In this document: positions 8,798 through 16,327 of the stretch, piece by piece | Layout: each line of letters begins with the position of its first letter | Position numbering within the stretch: position 1 is the stretch's first letter | Source: Paraglaciecola sp. T6c | GTDB lineage: Bacteria; Pseudomonadota; Gammaproteobacteria; Enterobacterales; Alteromonadaceae | Direction of reading: 5' to 3' | Length of the DNA: 64,000 bases | Assembly (NCBI RefSeq): GCF_000014225.1 | Contig: NC_008228.1 | Location: forward strand, 620,001-684,000 | Program-made: the position numbers and the translations under genes | Notes under the pieces: model-generated | Database searches by the model: none | Told to the model about the DNA's origin: nothing | The model's input: the letters and a program-made list of their open reading frames with translations, nothing else

Positions 8798-9973
8798 ATG
8801 CATAGAATTTTTGGATTATTGGTTTTACTTGTAGGAGTTCCTTTAGTGCCGGAAGCGAAAACAGTGCGGATCGCGACGTTTAACGTGAGTATGGAGGCGA
8901 GTAATTACTTGCCTAAAGGAGTAACGCCGACCGGCCAGGAATTGTTTGAAAACTTGCAGAGCGGCGACAACCAACAGATTAAGAACATTGCTGAGATTAT
9001 TCAGCGTGTGCGCCCTGATATTATTTTACTGAATGAGTTTGATTACACCTCAGATGATGATAAGGGTGTAAAAGCATTTATCAGTCACTATTTGGCCGTC
9101 TCTCAGCTAGGCACCAAGAGCATTGATTACCCTTATTACTACATCGCACCTGTGAATACGGGCGTGCCTTCTGGGGTCGACCTTAACCATAATGGAACGT
9201 CCACTGACAATGGTGGCGATACCTTTGCTTTTGGTTTGTATCCAGGGCAATACGGCATGGTTTTACTCAGTCGTTTTCCCATTGAGCGTGAACAATTAAG
9301 AACGTTTCAACACTTTCTGTGGAAGGATATGCCTAACGGGCTACTTAATAGTGTAAAAACTGAAGAGGGGGCAGATTGGTACTCACCTCAGGCAAAAGCC
9401 ATATTTAGGTTGTCGTCTAAGTCCCATTGGGATGTACCCATCAGCATCGATGGTAAGCTAGTTCATGTTCTAGCAAGCCACCCCACACCGCCGGTTTTTG
9501 ATGGCCCGGAAAACCGAAATGGAAAGCGAAACCACGATGAGATCCGTTTTTGGACTGATTACATATCGGGTGGTAAGGGCGCTGATTATATTTATGATGA
9601 TAAACAGCAAAGGGGCGGACTAAGAAGTGAGCATTTTGTCGTCTTGGGTGACTTGAATGCCTCTGCTGAAGAAGGTGATGGTCACAAAGACGGCATTGGC
9701 TCATTGCTTAAAAATTCAAAGGTGAATAGCCACAATATTCCTATGAGTGCAGGCGGCGCAGTGCATAGCCCTGAAAACGCTCTGGGAGCTTCTCATACCG
9801 CTTTTTGGCGTATGCGGGCTGATTATGTTCTTCCTAGTAAGAAGCTGGGTGAGGTAAGCACCAGTGGCGTATTTTGGCCAACATCTGACGAGGCTAGCTA
9901 TCGATTGATCCAAAATCGCCAGGCATCATCCGATCATCGCTTGGTGTGGGTAGATGTAGACGTTACTGAGTGA
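8798..9973 (+). CDS. Secreted endonuclease/exonuclease/phosphatase-family protein
   Basis: This 391-residue protein has a signal peptide (about residues 1-20). It shows the ordered motifs of the EEP (DNase I-like) superfamily: ATFNVSME near 27, LLNEFDY near 78 with the metal-binding Glu, ASHPTPP near 227 with a catalytic His, VVLGDLNAS near 282 with the Asp/Asn pair, and SSDHRLVW near the C terminus. Members hydrolyse phosphodiester or phosphomonoester bonds in nucleic acids, inositol phosphates or lipids. The protein is predicted periplasmic or extracellular. TGAGGA lies 7 nt before the ATG. It sits directly behind the TonB receptor, which suggests extracytoplasmic release of a phosphorylated nutrient. 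The substrate cannot be told from sequence. Confidence 0.87.
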   Translation: MHRIFGLLVLLVGVPLVPEAKTVRIATFNVSMEASNYLPKGVTPTGQELFENLQSGDNQQIKNIAEIIQRVRPDIILLNEFDYTSDDDKGVKAFISHYLAVSQLGTKSIDYPYYYIAPVNTGVPSGVDLNHNGTSTDNGGDTFAFGLYPGQYGMVLLSRFPIEREQLRTFQHFLWKDMPNGLLNSVKTEEGADWYSPQAKAIFRLSSKSHWDVPISIDGKLVHVLASHPTPPVFDGPENRNGKRNHDEIRFWTDYISGGKGADYIYDDKQQRGGLRSEHFVVLGDLNASAEEGDGHKDGIGSLLKNSKVNSHNIPMSAGGAVHSPENALGASHTAFWRMRADYVLPSKKLGEVSTSGVFWPTSDEASYRLIQNRQASSDHRLVWVDVDVTE

Positions 9974-10005
9974 TAGCGCTCAACGGCGTTCTAAACGTTA
10001 GTGAT

Positions 10006-10038
10006 GAGCCTGTACAGTCCTAGTGTGTGTACAGGCTC
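10006..10038. terminator. Hairpin between convergent EEP and argR genes
   Basis: An 11-bp perfect inverted repeat (GAGCCTGTACA at 10006-10016 with 10028-10038) has an 11-nt loop. There is no T-run on either side. It is placed where a bidirectional terminator is expected, but the lack of a U-tract lowers confidence. Confidence 0.55.
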
Positions 10039-10063
10039 TAGTGTGTTCAGGCAACATGCCGCG

Positions 10064-10528
10064 TCATACATTTTCGAATAACGCTTCGACACGCATGCGG
10101 ATTTCTTCAATTTGGTTGATATCAGACGGAGCAATAAAAATCGTATCGTCGCCCGCAATTGTGCCTAAAACGCCATCTTTTTGACTCAAGGAATCTAACA
10201 ATCTAGCAATGAGCTGCGCCGCTCCTGGACTTGTGCGGATGATGATCATCACATTGTTGTGCACTATATCTAACACTAATTGACGAAGCGGGCTGCGAGC
10301 CGTAGGCATGCCTAGCTCTGGAGGTAAACAATAGACCATGTCTCCTCTGGCATTACGCGTTCGCACTGCACCGAACTTACTGAGCATACGGGATACTTTG
10401 GATTGACTGATATTGTCGAAGTTTTGCGTTTTGAGTGCGTCGACAATATCCCCTTGAGAGCCAAAGTTTTCGGCCTTTAAGATATCCTTAAATGCCTTGA
10501 TGAGTTCTTCTTGCTTATGAGTAGCCAT
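10064..10528 (-). CDS. argR: Arginine repressor
   Basis: ArgR of 154 residues, near the usual length. The N-terminal winged helix contains [20 protein letters not shown] and the recognition helix [13 protein letters not shown] (about 42-54). The C-terminal part has the arginine-binding and hexamerisation motifs ([20 protein letters not shown], then [13 protein letters not shown]). With L-arginine it represses arginine biosynthesis genes and is usually autoregulated. It is divergent from mdh with a 165-bp gap, the standard gammaproteobacterial arrangement. No convincing ARG box could be seen in the gap by eye. Confidence 0.96.
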   Translation of the reverse strand: MATHKQEELIKAFKDILKAENFGSQGDIVDALKTQNFDNISQSKVSRMLSKFGAVRTRNARGDMVYCLPPELGMPTARSPLRQLVLDIVHNNVMIIIRTSPGAAQLIARLLDSLSQKDGVLGTIAGDDTIFIAPSDINQIEEIRMRVEALFENV

Positions 10529-10693
10529 ATATTCCTCTATTTATAGTGGCTATTTTGCCTTAGTACTTGAACTTAAGCAATTTGCCCTCACATTCAAATT
10601 CGAACATTTTCAGCTCAGCATTTATTTGTTTTTTCGCGGGTCTTGCATTAGTGTTTCGTTCGCGAATTGATTAGCATTCCACAGGAGAGAATT

Positions 10694-11629
10694 ATGAAAG
10701 TAGCGGTATTAGGTGCAGCTGGCGGTATAGGCCAAGCATTATCATTGTTGTTAAAAACTCAATTGCCAGCTGGTACAGAGCTAGCCCTTTACGACGTAGC
10801 CCCTGTCGTACCTGGTGTTGCGGTTGATTTAAGTCATATCCCTACTGACGTAAAAGTTGAAGGTTTTGGTAAAGACGACCTAGCTAAAGCGTTAACAGGC
10901 AGTGACATTGTTCTTATTCCTGCTGGTGTTCCACGTAAGCCGGGTATGGACCGTTCTGATTTGTTCAACATCAACGCTGGTATCGTTAGAAACCTAGTTG
11001 ACAGTGTTGCGGACAATTGCCCAGAAGCTTGTTTGTGCATCATCACTAACCCGGTTAACACGACTGTGGCAATTGCTGCAGAAGCGTTGAAGGCTAAGGG
11101 TGTATACAACAAGAACAAATTATTCGGTGTAACAACACTAGATGTTATTCGTGCTGAAACTTTTGTGGGCAATTTACGTGACTTGAACCCTGCCAACGTG
11201 CATGTTCCTGTTATCGGTGGCCATTCCGGTACCACTATTCTTCCTCTGCTTTCTCAGGTGGAAGGTGTTGAGTTTACTGATGAAGAAGTTGCTAGTTTGA
11301 CGACTCGTATCCAAAATGCAGGTACAGAAGTGGTTGAAGCTAAGGCAGGCGGCGGATCAGCTACCTTATCAATGGGCCAAGCCGCTGCTCGTTTCTGTTT
11401 GTCGCTTGTATCTGCAATGCGCGGTGAAAATGTGGTTGAATACACCTATGTTGAAACCAACAGTGATGACGCACAATTCTTCTCACACCCAGTTCGTTTG
11501 GGCAAGAATGGCGTAGAAGAAATTCTACCTTACGGTGAGCTAAGTGACTTCGAGCAAAAAGCAAAAGAGTCAATGCTTGAAGGCCTACGTGGCGACATAA
11601 AACTAGGTGTTGAATTCGTTAATAACTAA
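10694..11629 (+). CDS. mdh: Malate dehydrogenase
   Basis: NAD-dependent malate dehydrogenase of 311 residues (E. coli has 312), interconverting malate and oxaloacetate in the TCA cycle. The start chosen is the ATG at 10694, preceded by AGGAGA at 10682-10687, which gives the family N terminus [20 protein letters not shown] with its Rossmann GxxGxxG. An upstream in-frame ATG at 10667 would add nine residues and has no ribosome binding site. [13 protein letters not shown] holds the substrate-binding arginines, ITNPVN follows, and [10 protein letters not shown] contains the catalytic His. A terminator follows directly. Confidence 0.97.
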   Translation: MKVAVLGAAGGIGQALSLLLKTQLPAGTELALYDVAPVVPGVAVDLSHIPTDVKVEGFGKDDLAKALTGSDIVLIPAGVPRKPGMDRSDLFNINAGIVRNLVDSVADNCPEACLCIITNPVNTTVAIAAEALKAKGVYNKNKLFGVTTLDVIRAETFVGNLRDLNPANVHVPVIGGHSGTTILPLLSQVEGVEFTDEEVASLTTRIQNAGTEVVEAKAGGGSATLSMGQAAARFCLSLVSAMRGENVVEYTYVETNSDDAQFFSHPVRLGKNGVEEILPYGELSDFEQKAKESMLEGLRGDIKLGVEFVNN

Positions 11630-11647
11630 TTCATTTTCCTAAAATCA

Positions 11648-11675
11648 AAAAAAACCAGCAGATGCTGGTTTTTTT
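11648..11675 (+). terminator. Rho-independent terminator after mdh
   Basis: A 9-bp stem (AAAACCAGC at 11651-11659 with 11664-11672) has a short loop and a T-run. The A-run on the other side may also let it serve the convergent DUF2726 gene. Confidence 0.9.
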
Positions 11676-11720
11676 ATATCTGCTATTCAGCAAATCAATA
11701 CTGCACAACGTCCTTTGAGG

Positions 11721-12326
11721 TTAAGCCGCCATAGGATCTTGACCTAAAGGCTTCGTTGGGCGTGTGGCGATGTTAGGATCTTTAACTTGACCTGCAGTGC
11801 CTGCAACTAATGGGGTGCTTTTTGAGGCAATACGCACTGACGCTAATTTGGCATCAATGCACTGGCGTATATCATGCGCGGTATACCCTGAGCGCACTTT
11901 AATGCGCACATGGGGAATCCGAGCCGCATCTAGTGCCCCGCTGACAAACCAATCGCGTTGGCGTTTATAGCCGTCTTTGCCGTTTTGTGTGGCATGCACT
12001 AAGTCTATAGCCACCACAGGTGACATATCGGCTTTTGAGCATAAAACAAAATCTAAATGGCGGCCGCTCGTACGACTCAATGCACTTTTGCCTGCTTTCT
12101 TGCTGGTGCTTTCCCTTGTGGCGACCACATCAGACAGTTTAACTCGGCACATTACTCTAAATTGGTTGCCCACAGCCTCATCGATAAGAGCCAGAAAGCT
12201 GCGCTCTACAGGAGTAAATAAATTAGTCTTCTTTTTAAACGGGAAGGTTAAGCTGGGTTCATTTAATTTCACTGCACCGATTGCCACCACAATCAATATC
12301 ATCATTAAGATAATTGCCAATTCCAT
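11721..12326 (-). CDS. DUF2726-domain membrane-anchored protein
   Basis: This 201-residue protein has one N-terminal membrane anchor (about residues 3-19). A DUF2726-like domain follows, beginning at FTPVERSFLALIDEAVGNQF and including the LSDVV and HLDFVLCSKADMSPVVAIDL segments. DUF2726 is thought to have a restriction-endonuclease-like fold. The usual IELDD segment reads AIDLVHA here, so part of the presumed active site differs from the common form. The rest (about 105-160) retains the pattern of the family (RQRDWFVSGALDAARIPHVR). The biological role is unknown. The gene is convergent with mdh across a terminator. Confidence 0.75.
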   Translation of the reverse strand: MELAIILMMILIVVAIGAVKLNEPSLTFPFKKKTNLFTPVERSFLALIDEAVGNQFRVMCRVKLSDVVATRESTSKKAGKSALSRTSGRHLDFVLCSKADMSPVVAIDLVHATQNGKDGYKRQRDWFVSGALDAARIPHVRIKVRSGYTAHDIRQCIDAKLASVRIASKSTPLVAGTAGQVKDPNIATRPTKPLGQDPMAA

Positions 12327-12463
12327 ACCTGCTCCTATGGGCCTGCCAAATTTTTGACAGTTTCCGCCTGTGTTGATGTCTATAGGAGATATTGCAAAGA
12401 GAGTGCCAGAGGTCTGTCCGTTTTATTAGCTGGGGCTTTTAATCCCCATTTATCAATCCCCAT

Positions 12464-12856
12464 TTATTTAGAGTTGATAAGTATATCTACTTGGCTGCCT
12501 GCTCCATCTGGGGAAATAACAATAATTTTGTGGTCGTTTTGCAGGCGTATAAGAATGCGATTTTGGGATAACTTTTGTGAGATTGGCCCATCAATATGCT
12601 GTCGGAAAAACGCGAGAAGATCATTGGGAGTCTGTTTGCTATGGTAGGTTAATGATGCTGGAAGCGCGTCGGCAAATAAAAGGCAAGCACTGGCGTCTGT
12701 TGGTATATCAATCCCATGAAAAGCCGCGGGGCAAGTCGTTGGGGCACCACTGTCAGCGTTTAGCGCGTGGTTTTGTGCGCTTAGGACGCCCGAGTATACT
12801 CCGCTAATAAGTAAGCAAAGCGTGCTGCGTTTAACGACTGCTATTGTATTCCCCAT
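12464..12856 (-). CDS. Small exported protein of unknown function
   Basis: I do not recognise this protein. The ATG at 12856 is preferred because GGAG precedes it by 6 nt and it opens a signal peptide (MGNTIAVVKRSTLCLLISG, cleavage probably near SAQN at residue 28). The mature chain of about 100 residues has two Cys (in TTCPAAF and ASACLLF) that could form a disulfide. It ends in a short beta-rich part (RILIRLQNDHKIIVISP). It is predicted periplasmic. A duplicated AATCCCCATTTAT lies just after the stop codon (12441-12467). No operon partner is evident. Confidence 0.65.
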   Translation of the reverse strand: MGNTIAVVKRSTLCLLISGVYSGVLSAQNHALNADSGAPTTCPAAFHGIDIPTDASACLLFADALPASLTYHSKQTPNDLLAFFRQHIDGPISQKLSQNRILIRLQNDHKIIVISPDGAGSQVDILINSK

Positions 12857-12975
12857 CTGATACTCCGTATAAAGTACCAGCATAATAGATTTATGATGAA
12901 TAACTGACAATCTCTGATACCGTATCTTAGGTATAGCATCCCATTTATGCGTATAGCGCGGTTGGAGGAGGGTAA

Positions 12976-13497
12976 ATGAATATTGTTCGAGAGTATTTGC
13001 GTTTGGCTGTTTTTGCCATTGGATTACTTTCAGGCGTACAAATCCCAGTCTTTATTGACCAGTATCAGAAACGCGTTGACGCTCACTTACTTGAAGCGAA
13101 ACAAAATTTAGCTGGCTTTGAGCAAACGGCAAAGCGTTACTTCAAAGGCGATATGCAAAAATTAATTCGTCATTATCAGCAAAGTGAAGATGCGATATTC
13201 CGCCAAGATGCTAAGAATGTTCAGCTTATTTTTAGCCGTGCCAGCCTGCTGCAAGTTCAATGGGACAATTTAAACAAGGGCGTCGTACAACGTGCGTATT
13301 ATTTGGCAACTCAATACAACCCTCAAATTTTACAAGAGACGATCACTCAATATAGTTACACGGTGCCATTGAACCCTGTAGCGTTAGGGTGGGGGATATG
13401 TATCGCATTATTGTTTGCAGCCCTGTTTGATATGACGATAGGTATAAGTGCAAAAACTTGCTCAGTGTGCTTTCACGCGGTACGTAAACGCAATTAA
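12976..13497 (+). CDS. DUF2937-family inner-membrane protein
   Basis: This 173-residue protein has an N-terminal membrane helix (about 8-27) containing the family pattern GLLSGVQIPVFIDQYQKRVD. A central helical, probably periplasmic, domain is followed by a second membrane helix near 133-152 (ALGWGICIALLFAALFDMTI). The order TM, ~100 residues, TM matches DUF2937 proteins of gammaproteobacteria, whose function is not known. A strong ribosome binding site (GGAGGAG) precedes the ATG. It is divergent from the small exported protein. Confidence 0.8.
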   Translation: MNIVREYLRLAVFAIGLLSGVQIPVFIDQYQKRVDAHLLEAKQNLAGFEQTAKRYFKGDMQKLIRHYQQSEDAIFRQDAKNVQLIFSRASLLQVQWDNLNKGVVQRAYYLATQYNPQILQETITQYSYTVPLNPVALGWGICIALLFAALFDMTIGISAKTCSVCFHAVRKRN

Positions 13498-13508
13498 TTG
13501 GAGCTGAT

Positions 13509-13520
13509 GTGAGCGCTCAC
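13509..13520. promoter_or_regulatory. Perfect 12-bp palindrome GTGAGCGCTCAC
   Basis: A perfect dyad lies just after the DUF2937 stop. The core is the same as the symmetric lac-type operator half-sites, so it could bind a LacI-family regulator. Its location between convergent genes argues against a classic operator role. About 60 bp on, an imperfect stem (AGCCGG at 13583 with CCGGCT at 13605) may act as a terminator. Confidence 0.3.
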
Positions 13521-13646
13521 TTACTCTTAGTGTTTCGTTTTTTATAAAGATTGATAGCCGTAAGTCATACAGGAAAAGTGAAAGCCGGCTTGCGTGATGA
13601 CAAACCGGCTGAATGCAGTTAATTGCACCTATCGAAATAATTGCGT

Positions 13647-14747
13647 TTATTCTGATTCATAAGGATAGCGAACGGAATAACGCATGGTTAATTGCTGCCC
13701 CTTAACAAAGGTGTCGTATTCCTCTTGGCTAATTTTGTCATCACTGTTTATATCTGCGTTGTCAAAGTGCTCTGATATTTCTGCATTTTTTGCTTCCTCT
13801 TTGCTGATAAATCCGTCAGCGTCCGTATCTACCTCTGAAAATTCTTGCTCGACCGGGGCTGGTTGATCAGGCGCTTTCAGTGCAGGGTTGTTACTTTCTA
13901 AATCTGCGTTGATGGATACATCCGACGAAGCTGCCAAATTTTGCTGTTCTGTTTCGCTTTTCGCTGGGACTTCATTTGCGTGGCCTTCGACCCCGGTGGA
14001 TTCGAGCTCTTTGTTCATTGCATCTGCACTGTGATCGAGTGGGCTTTGTCCTTTCGCGCTTAGCTCTTTGGCATTATCAAGTGCATTTTGGACGTTTGAT
14101 TCTGCGTCTTTCATTTTGTTATTTATGCCTGCACCTGCACTGGCATTTACGTCATCATGACTATCATGTTCAGTTAGTTGGGTATCAAGCTTTGCATTAC
14201 TGTTTTGTGCGTTGGCCGAAATGGCATTTTGCTTGGCTTGACTTAATTGCGTGTCGGCCATGTCTTCGGGGTTATCGTTTGCTTCTTTTGCAGCGCTTTC
14301 GGTACCGACCATGTCTTTGTCGGCTTTGGCCATCGACTCTGATGTATCACCTATCGCTGCGTTAGTGCCAGATGTGGAAAGTTGGTCGCTTGAATCAGTG
14401 GTGTTGGCATTTTTGCCTGTGACAACTGTATCTGCCAATCCTATGTCCGCTTTACTGTAAATGCTGGCATAGGTGTTAAACTCTCTGGGGCTTAATTGTC
14501 CGTTCTCGTCTTCATCGACTTTGACAAAATAATTCCAAACATTATCTTTACTGGCTTCACCTTGTGAAATGGCGCCATCTTCATTGGTGTCTAACGTCGC
14601 GAAATTACTATCGGTAGCTTGCGGTGTACTTTCTTGCCCTGCACTTTCTTGCCCCGCACTTTCTTGAGTCGTCGTATCCTGTTGCGCCGCAAATGCTGAG
14701 GTAGCTAATACACTGGTAATAATCGATGCTAAGGTGAGTTTCTTCAT
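13647..14747 (-). CDS. Exported four-EF-hand protein with acidic low-complexity linker
   Basis: This 366-residue protein has a signal peptide (MKKLTLASIITSVLATSAFA). Calcium-binding EF-hand loops lie in two pairs: DTNEDGAISQGE (53-64) and DEDENGQLSPRE (78-89) near the N terminus, and DTDADGFISKEE (about 307-318) and DINSDDKISQEE (about 332-343) near the C terminus. The roughly 200 residues between are rich in Ala, Ser, Asn, Asp, Glu and Gln with no hydrophobic core, so they are probably disordered. The start is the ATG at 14747, preceded by AAGGA at 7 nt; a TTG two codons upstream is less likely. It probably buffers or senses calcium in the periplasm or outside the cell. Linker length may vary between strains because of internal repeats. 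Confidence 0.8.
   Translation of the reverse strand: MKKLTLASIITSVLATSAFAAQQDTTTQESAGQESAGQESTPQATDSNFATLDTNEDGAISQGEASKDNVWNYFVKVDEDENGQLSPREFNTYASIYSKADIGLADTVVTGKNANTTDSSDQLSTSGTNAAIGDTSESMAKADKDMVGTESAAKEANDNPEDMADTQLSQAKQNAISANAQNSNAKLDTQLTEHDSHDDVNASAGAGINNKMKDAESNVQNALDNAKELSAKGQSPLDHSADAMNKELESTGVEGHANEVPAKSETEQQNLAASSDVSINADLESNNPALKAPDQPAPVEQEFSEVDTDADGFISKEEAKNAEISEHFDNADINSDDKISQEEYDTFVKGQQLTMRYSVRYPYESE
14628..14666. repeat. 15-bp tandem repeat encoding QESAG units
   Basis: About 2.6 copies of a 15-bp unit (actttcttgccctgc on the plus strand) lie in the EF-hand gene and encode QESAG-QESAG-QES just after the signal peptide. The period is a multiple of three, so copy-number changes would keep the frame. 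Confidence 0.85.
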
Positions 14748-15056
14748 AATCAAATCCTTGGTTCGTATATCTGCATATAAAAATACACAAATGTGACTTT
14801 CAAAGGCGATAATACATATCTCGTGCCACTAAATAATTCTCATATTATTCAGCTAGTTACCAATATTCAGTTCTTTCTGTTAACAGTATGTTGCGTAATA
14901 ATGGAGTCGCAAAATGAAAAAAATTCATCAAGCAATATAGGAGAAAAAAATGGGAGAAAAAGCACGGGAGAAAAAGCGGGGAAGAAAATAGTACCCAAGA
15001 GCATTAAAAAGGCGCGTGAAACCGCACGTTACAGTCTCACGTTTGATAAGCGGGGG

Positions 15057-15401
15057 TTATACGGTGAAAGAAGCGCCGCAGCCACATGTCGTGGTCGCAT
15101 TTGGGTTATTGACTAAGAAACGAGAGCCTTCAAGACCCTCAGTGTAATCAACCTCGCCACCTAATAGGTACTGAAGGCTCATGGGGTCAACCACCAAGGT
15201 CACCTGATCTTTGTCTATGGTCGTGTCACCGTCATTTACTTTTTCATCGAAGGTAAAGCCGTATTGAAAACCTGAACAACCACCACCAGTAACATAAACA
15301 CGTAATTTCAAATTAGGGTTTTCTTCTTCCTCGACAAGCGCCTTAACTTTACGTGCGGCGGCGTCGGAGAATTCGATTGGAACTGCTGTTTGCACCGACA
15401 T
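15057..15401 (-). CDS. erpA: Iron-sulfur cluster insertion protein ErpA
   Basis: A-type iron-sulfur carrier of 114 residues, the usual ErpA length. The three cluster-binding cysteines are present: C42 in [10 protein letters not shown], and C106 and C108 in [10 protein letters not shown]. The family N terminus ([18 protein letters not shown]) is also seen. ErpA delivers Fe-S clusters to apoproteins, for example in isoprenoid synthesis and respiration. A plus-strand open frame overlaps its 3' end and is regarded as chance. Confidence 0.95.
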   Translation of the reverse strand: MSVQTAVPIEFSDAAARKVKALVEEEENPNLKLRVYVTGGGCSGFQYGFTFDEKVNDGDTTIDKDQVTLVVDPMSLQYLLGGEVDYTEGLEGSRFLVNNPNATTTCGCGASFTV

Positions 15402-15515
15402 AAATTACCTCTGTGTATACAAATAAGTGAATAGGGGATAGCGCGGATCTTAAGATTTTACTGTAAGCGAGCTACATAATGCCGCTATTATCTAATACCT
15501 GACTAATCTTATCAA

Positions 15516-16214
15516 CTATTCGCTCGTCGATAGTACCCAATCAAAGGTTTTATTTAGTTCACCGAGTTTACGTTTGTATTTATAAACATCAGCAGTGATG
15601 ACCACTTTTTCGGCTAAAAAGTCCATTGGTAAGGTAAATTCCTGCTCTAACATTTGGAAGTATTTAAAGCGAAATGTTAGTGGACCTTGGTCGCTGAGTG
15701 ACGTTAAAGGATAGCTTTTGGGGTGTCCATTTTCACTGCCATGTATCACTAATTGTACAGTACCATTGAGCGTAGCTTTGATTTTATCTTGCTGTAAAAG
15801 TACTAATTTAAAGCGATAATAGTTTTCACTTAAGGTTTTCTCGACAGCGAATCCATCAATACCTAAGCCTGTCGCACTTAGCTCAGGGGCCATCACTTGT
15901 TGATAAAATCCAAGCTCTTTACGCAAAGATACTTCCCGAGCGAGCGCAAGTTCTGTTTCTTCAGCGAGTTTTTTTTGGGTGGTCGTCGCAATATCTAACT
16001 CAACACTCATTACATTTACTTGGCGTGATAGCTCCGCGTTCTCTAGCCGCAGACTCTCGCTACTATTTTTAAGCTGCTTTAAGAGTGTTTGTTGTTCATC
16101 ACTGAGTCTATAGCCAAAAGAAAAAGCTAAGTAGCCGGTTGATAATAGAATAACTAAACATAAGGCGTAAAACTGATAAGGGCCGAAGCGCTGTTTTAAC
16201 TCTGTATAATTCAC
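15516..16214 (-). CDS. DUF6776-like membrane protein with coiled coil
   Basis: This 232-residue protein has one N-terminal membrane helix (about 15-34, YALCLVILLSTGYLAFSFGY). A coiled coil follows at about 38-100 (SDEQQTLLKQLKNSSESLRL), then a beta-rich C-terminal domain, predicted periplasmic. The layout and neighbourhood (next to erpA) match a conserved gammaproteobacterial protein that I associate with DUF6776; its role is unknown. In relatives a bactofilin gene is often adjacent, and none is seen here. Confidence in the gene is high, in the family name moderate. Confidence 0.7.
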   Translation of the reverse strand: MNYTELKQRFGPYQFYALCLVILLSTGYLAFSFGYRLSDEQQTLLKQLKNSSESLRLENAELSRQVNVMSVELDIATTTQKKLAEETELALAREVSLRKELGFYQQVMAPELSATGLGIDGFAVEKTLSENYYRFKLVLLQQDKIKATLNGTVQLVIHGSENGHPKSYPLTSLSDQGPLTFRFKYFQMLEQEFTLPMDFLAEKVVITADVYKYKRKLGELNKTFDWVLSTSE

Positions 16215-16327
16215 AAATTACTTTACCTCGCCAGCACAATAAAACCAGAAATATAAGGTAATTCCTTACATTACAGCGGCTTGTGGTAAGATGCTGTCAT
16301 TCCCTAACGTATTAATAGCGCTAATAT

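Noticed and set aside
10529-10693. ARG box between argR and mdh
   Set aside because: CATTCAAATTCGAAC looks partly similar, but no 18-bp dyad with TGAAT/ATTCA arms is present.
13976-14365. Plus-strand open frames across the EF-hand gene
   Set aside because: They are shadows caused by the biased composition of the EF-hand linker.
14793-15116. Open frame of 107 codons on the plus strand before and over the erpA 3' end
   Set aside because: Its last 20 codons overlap erpA in antisense, the composition is Lys/Ser/Gly-rich without structure, and no ribosome binding site was found.
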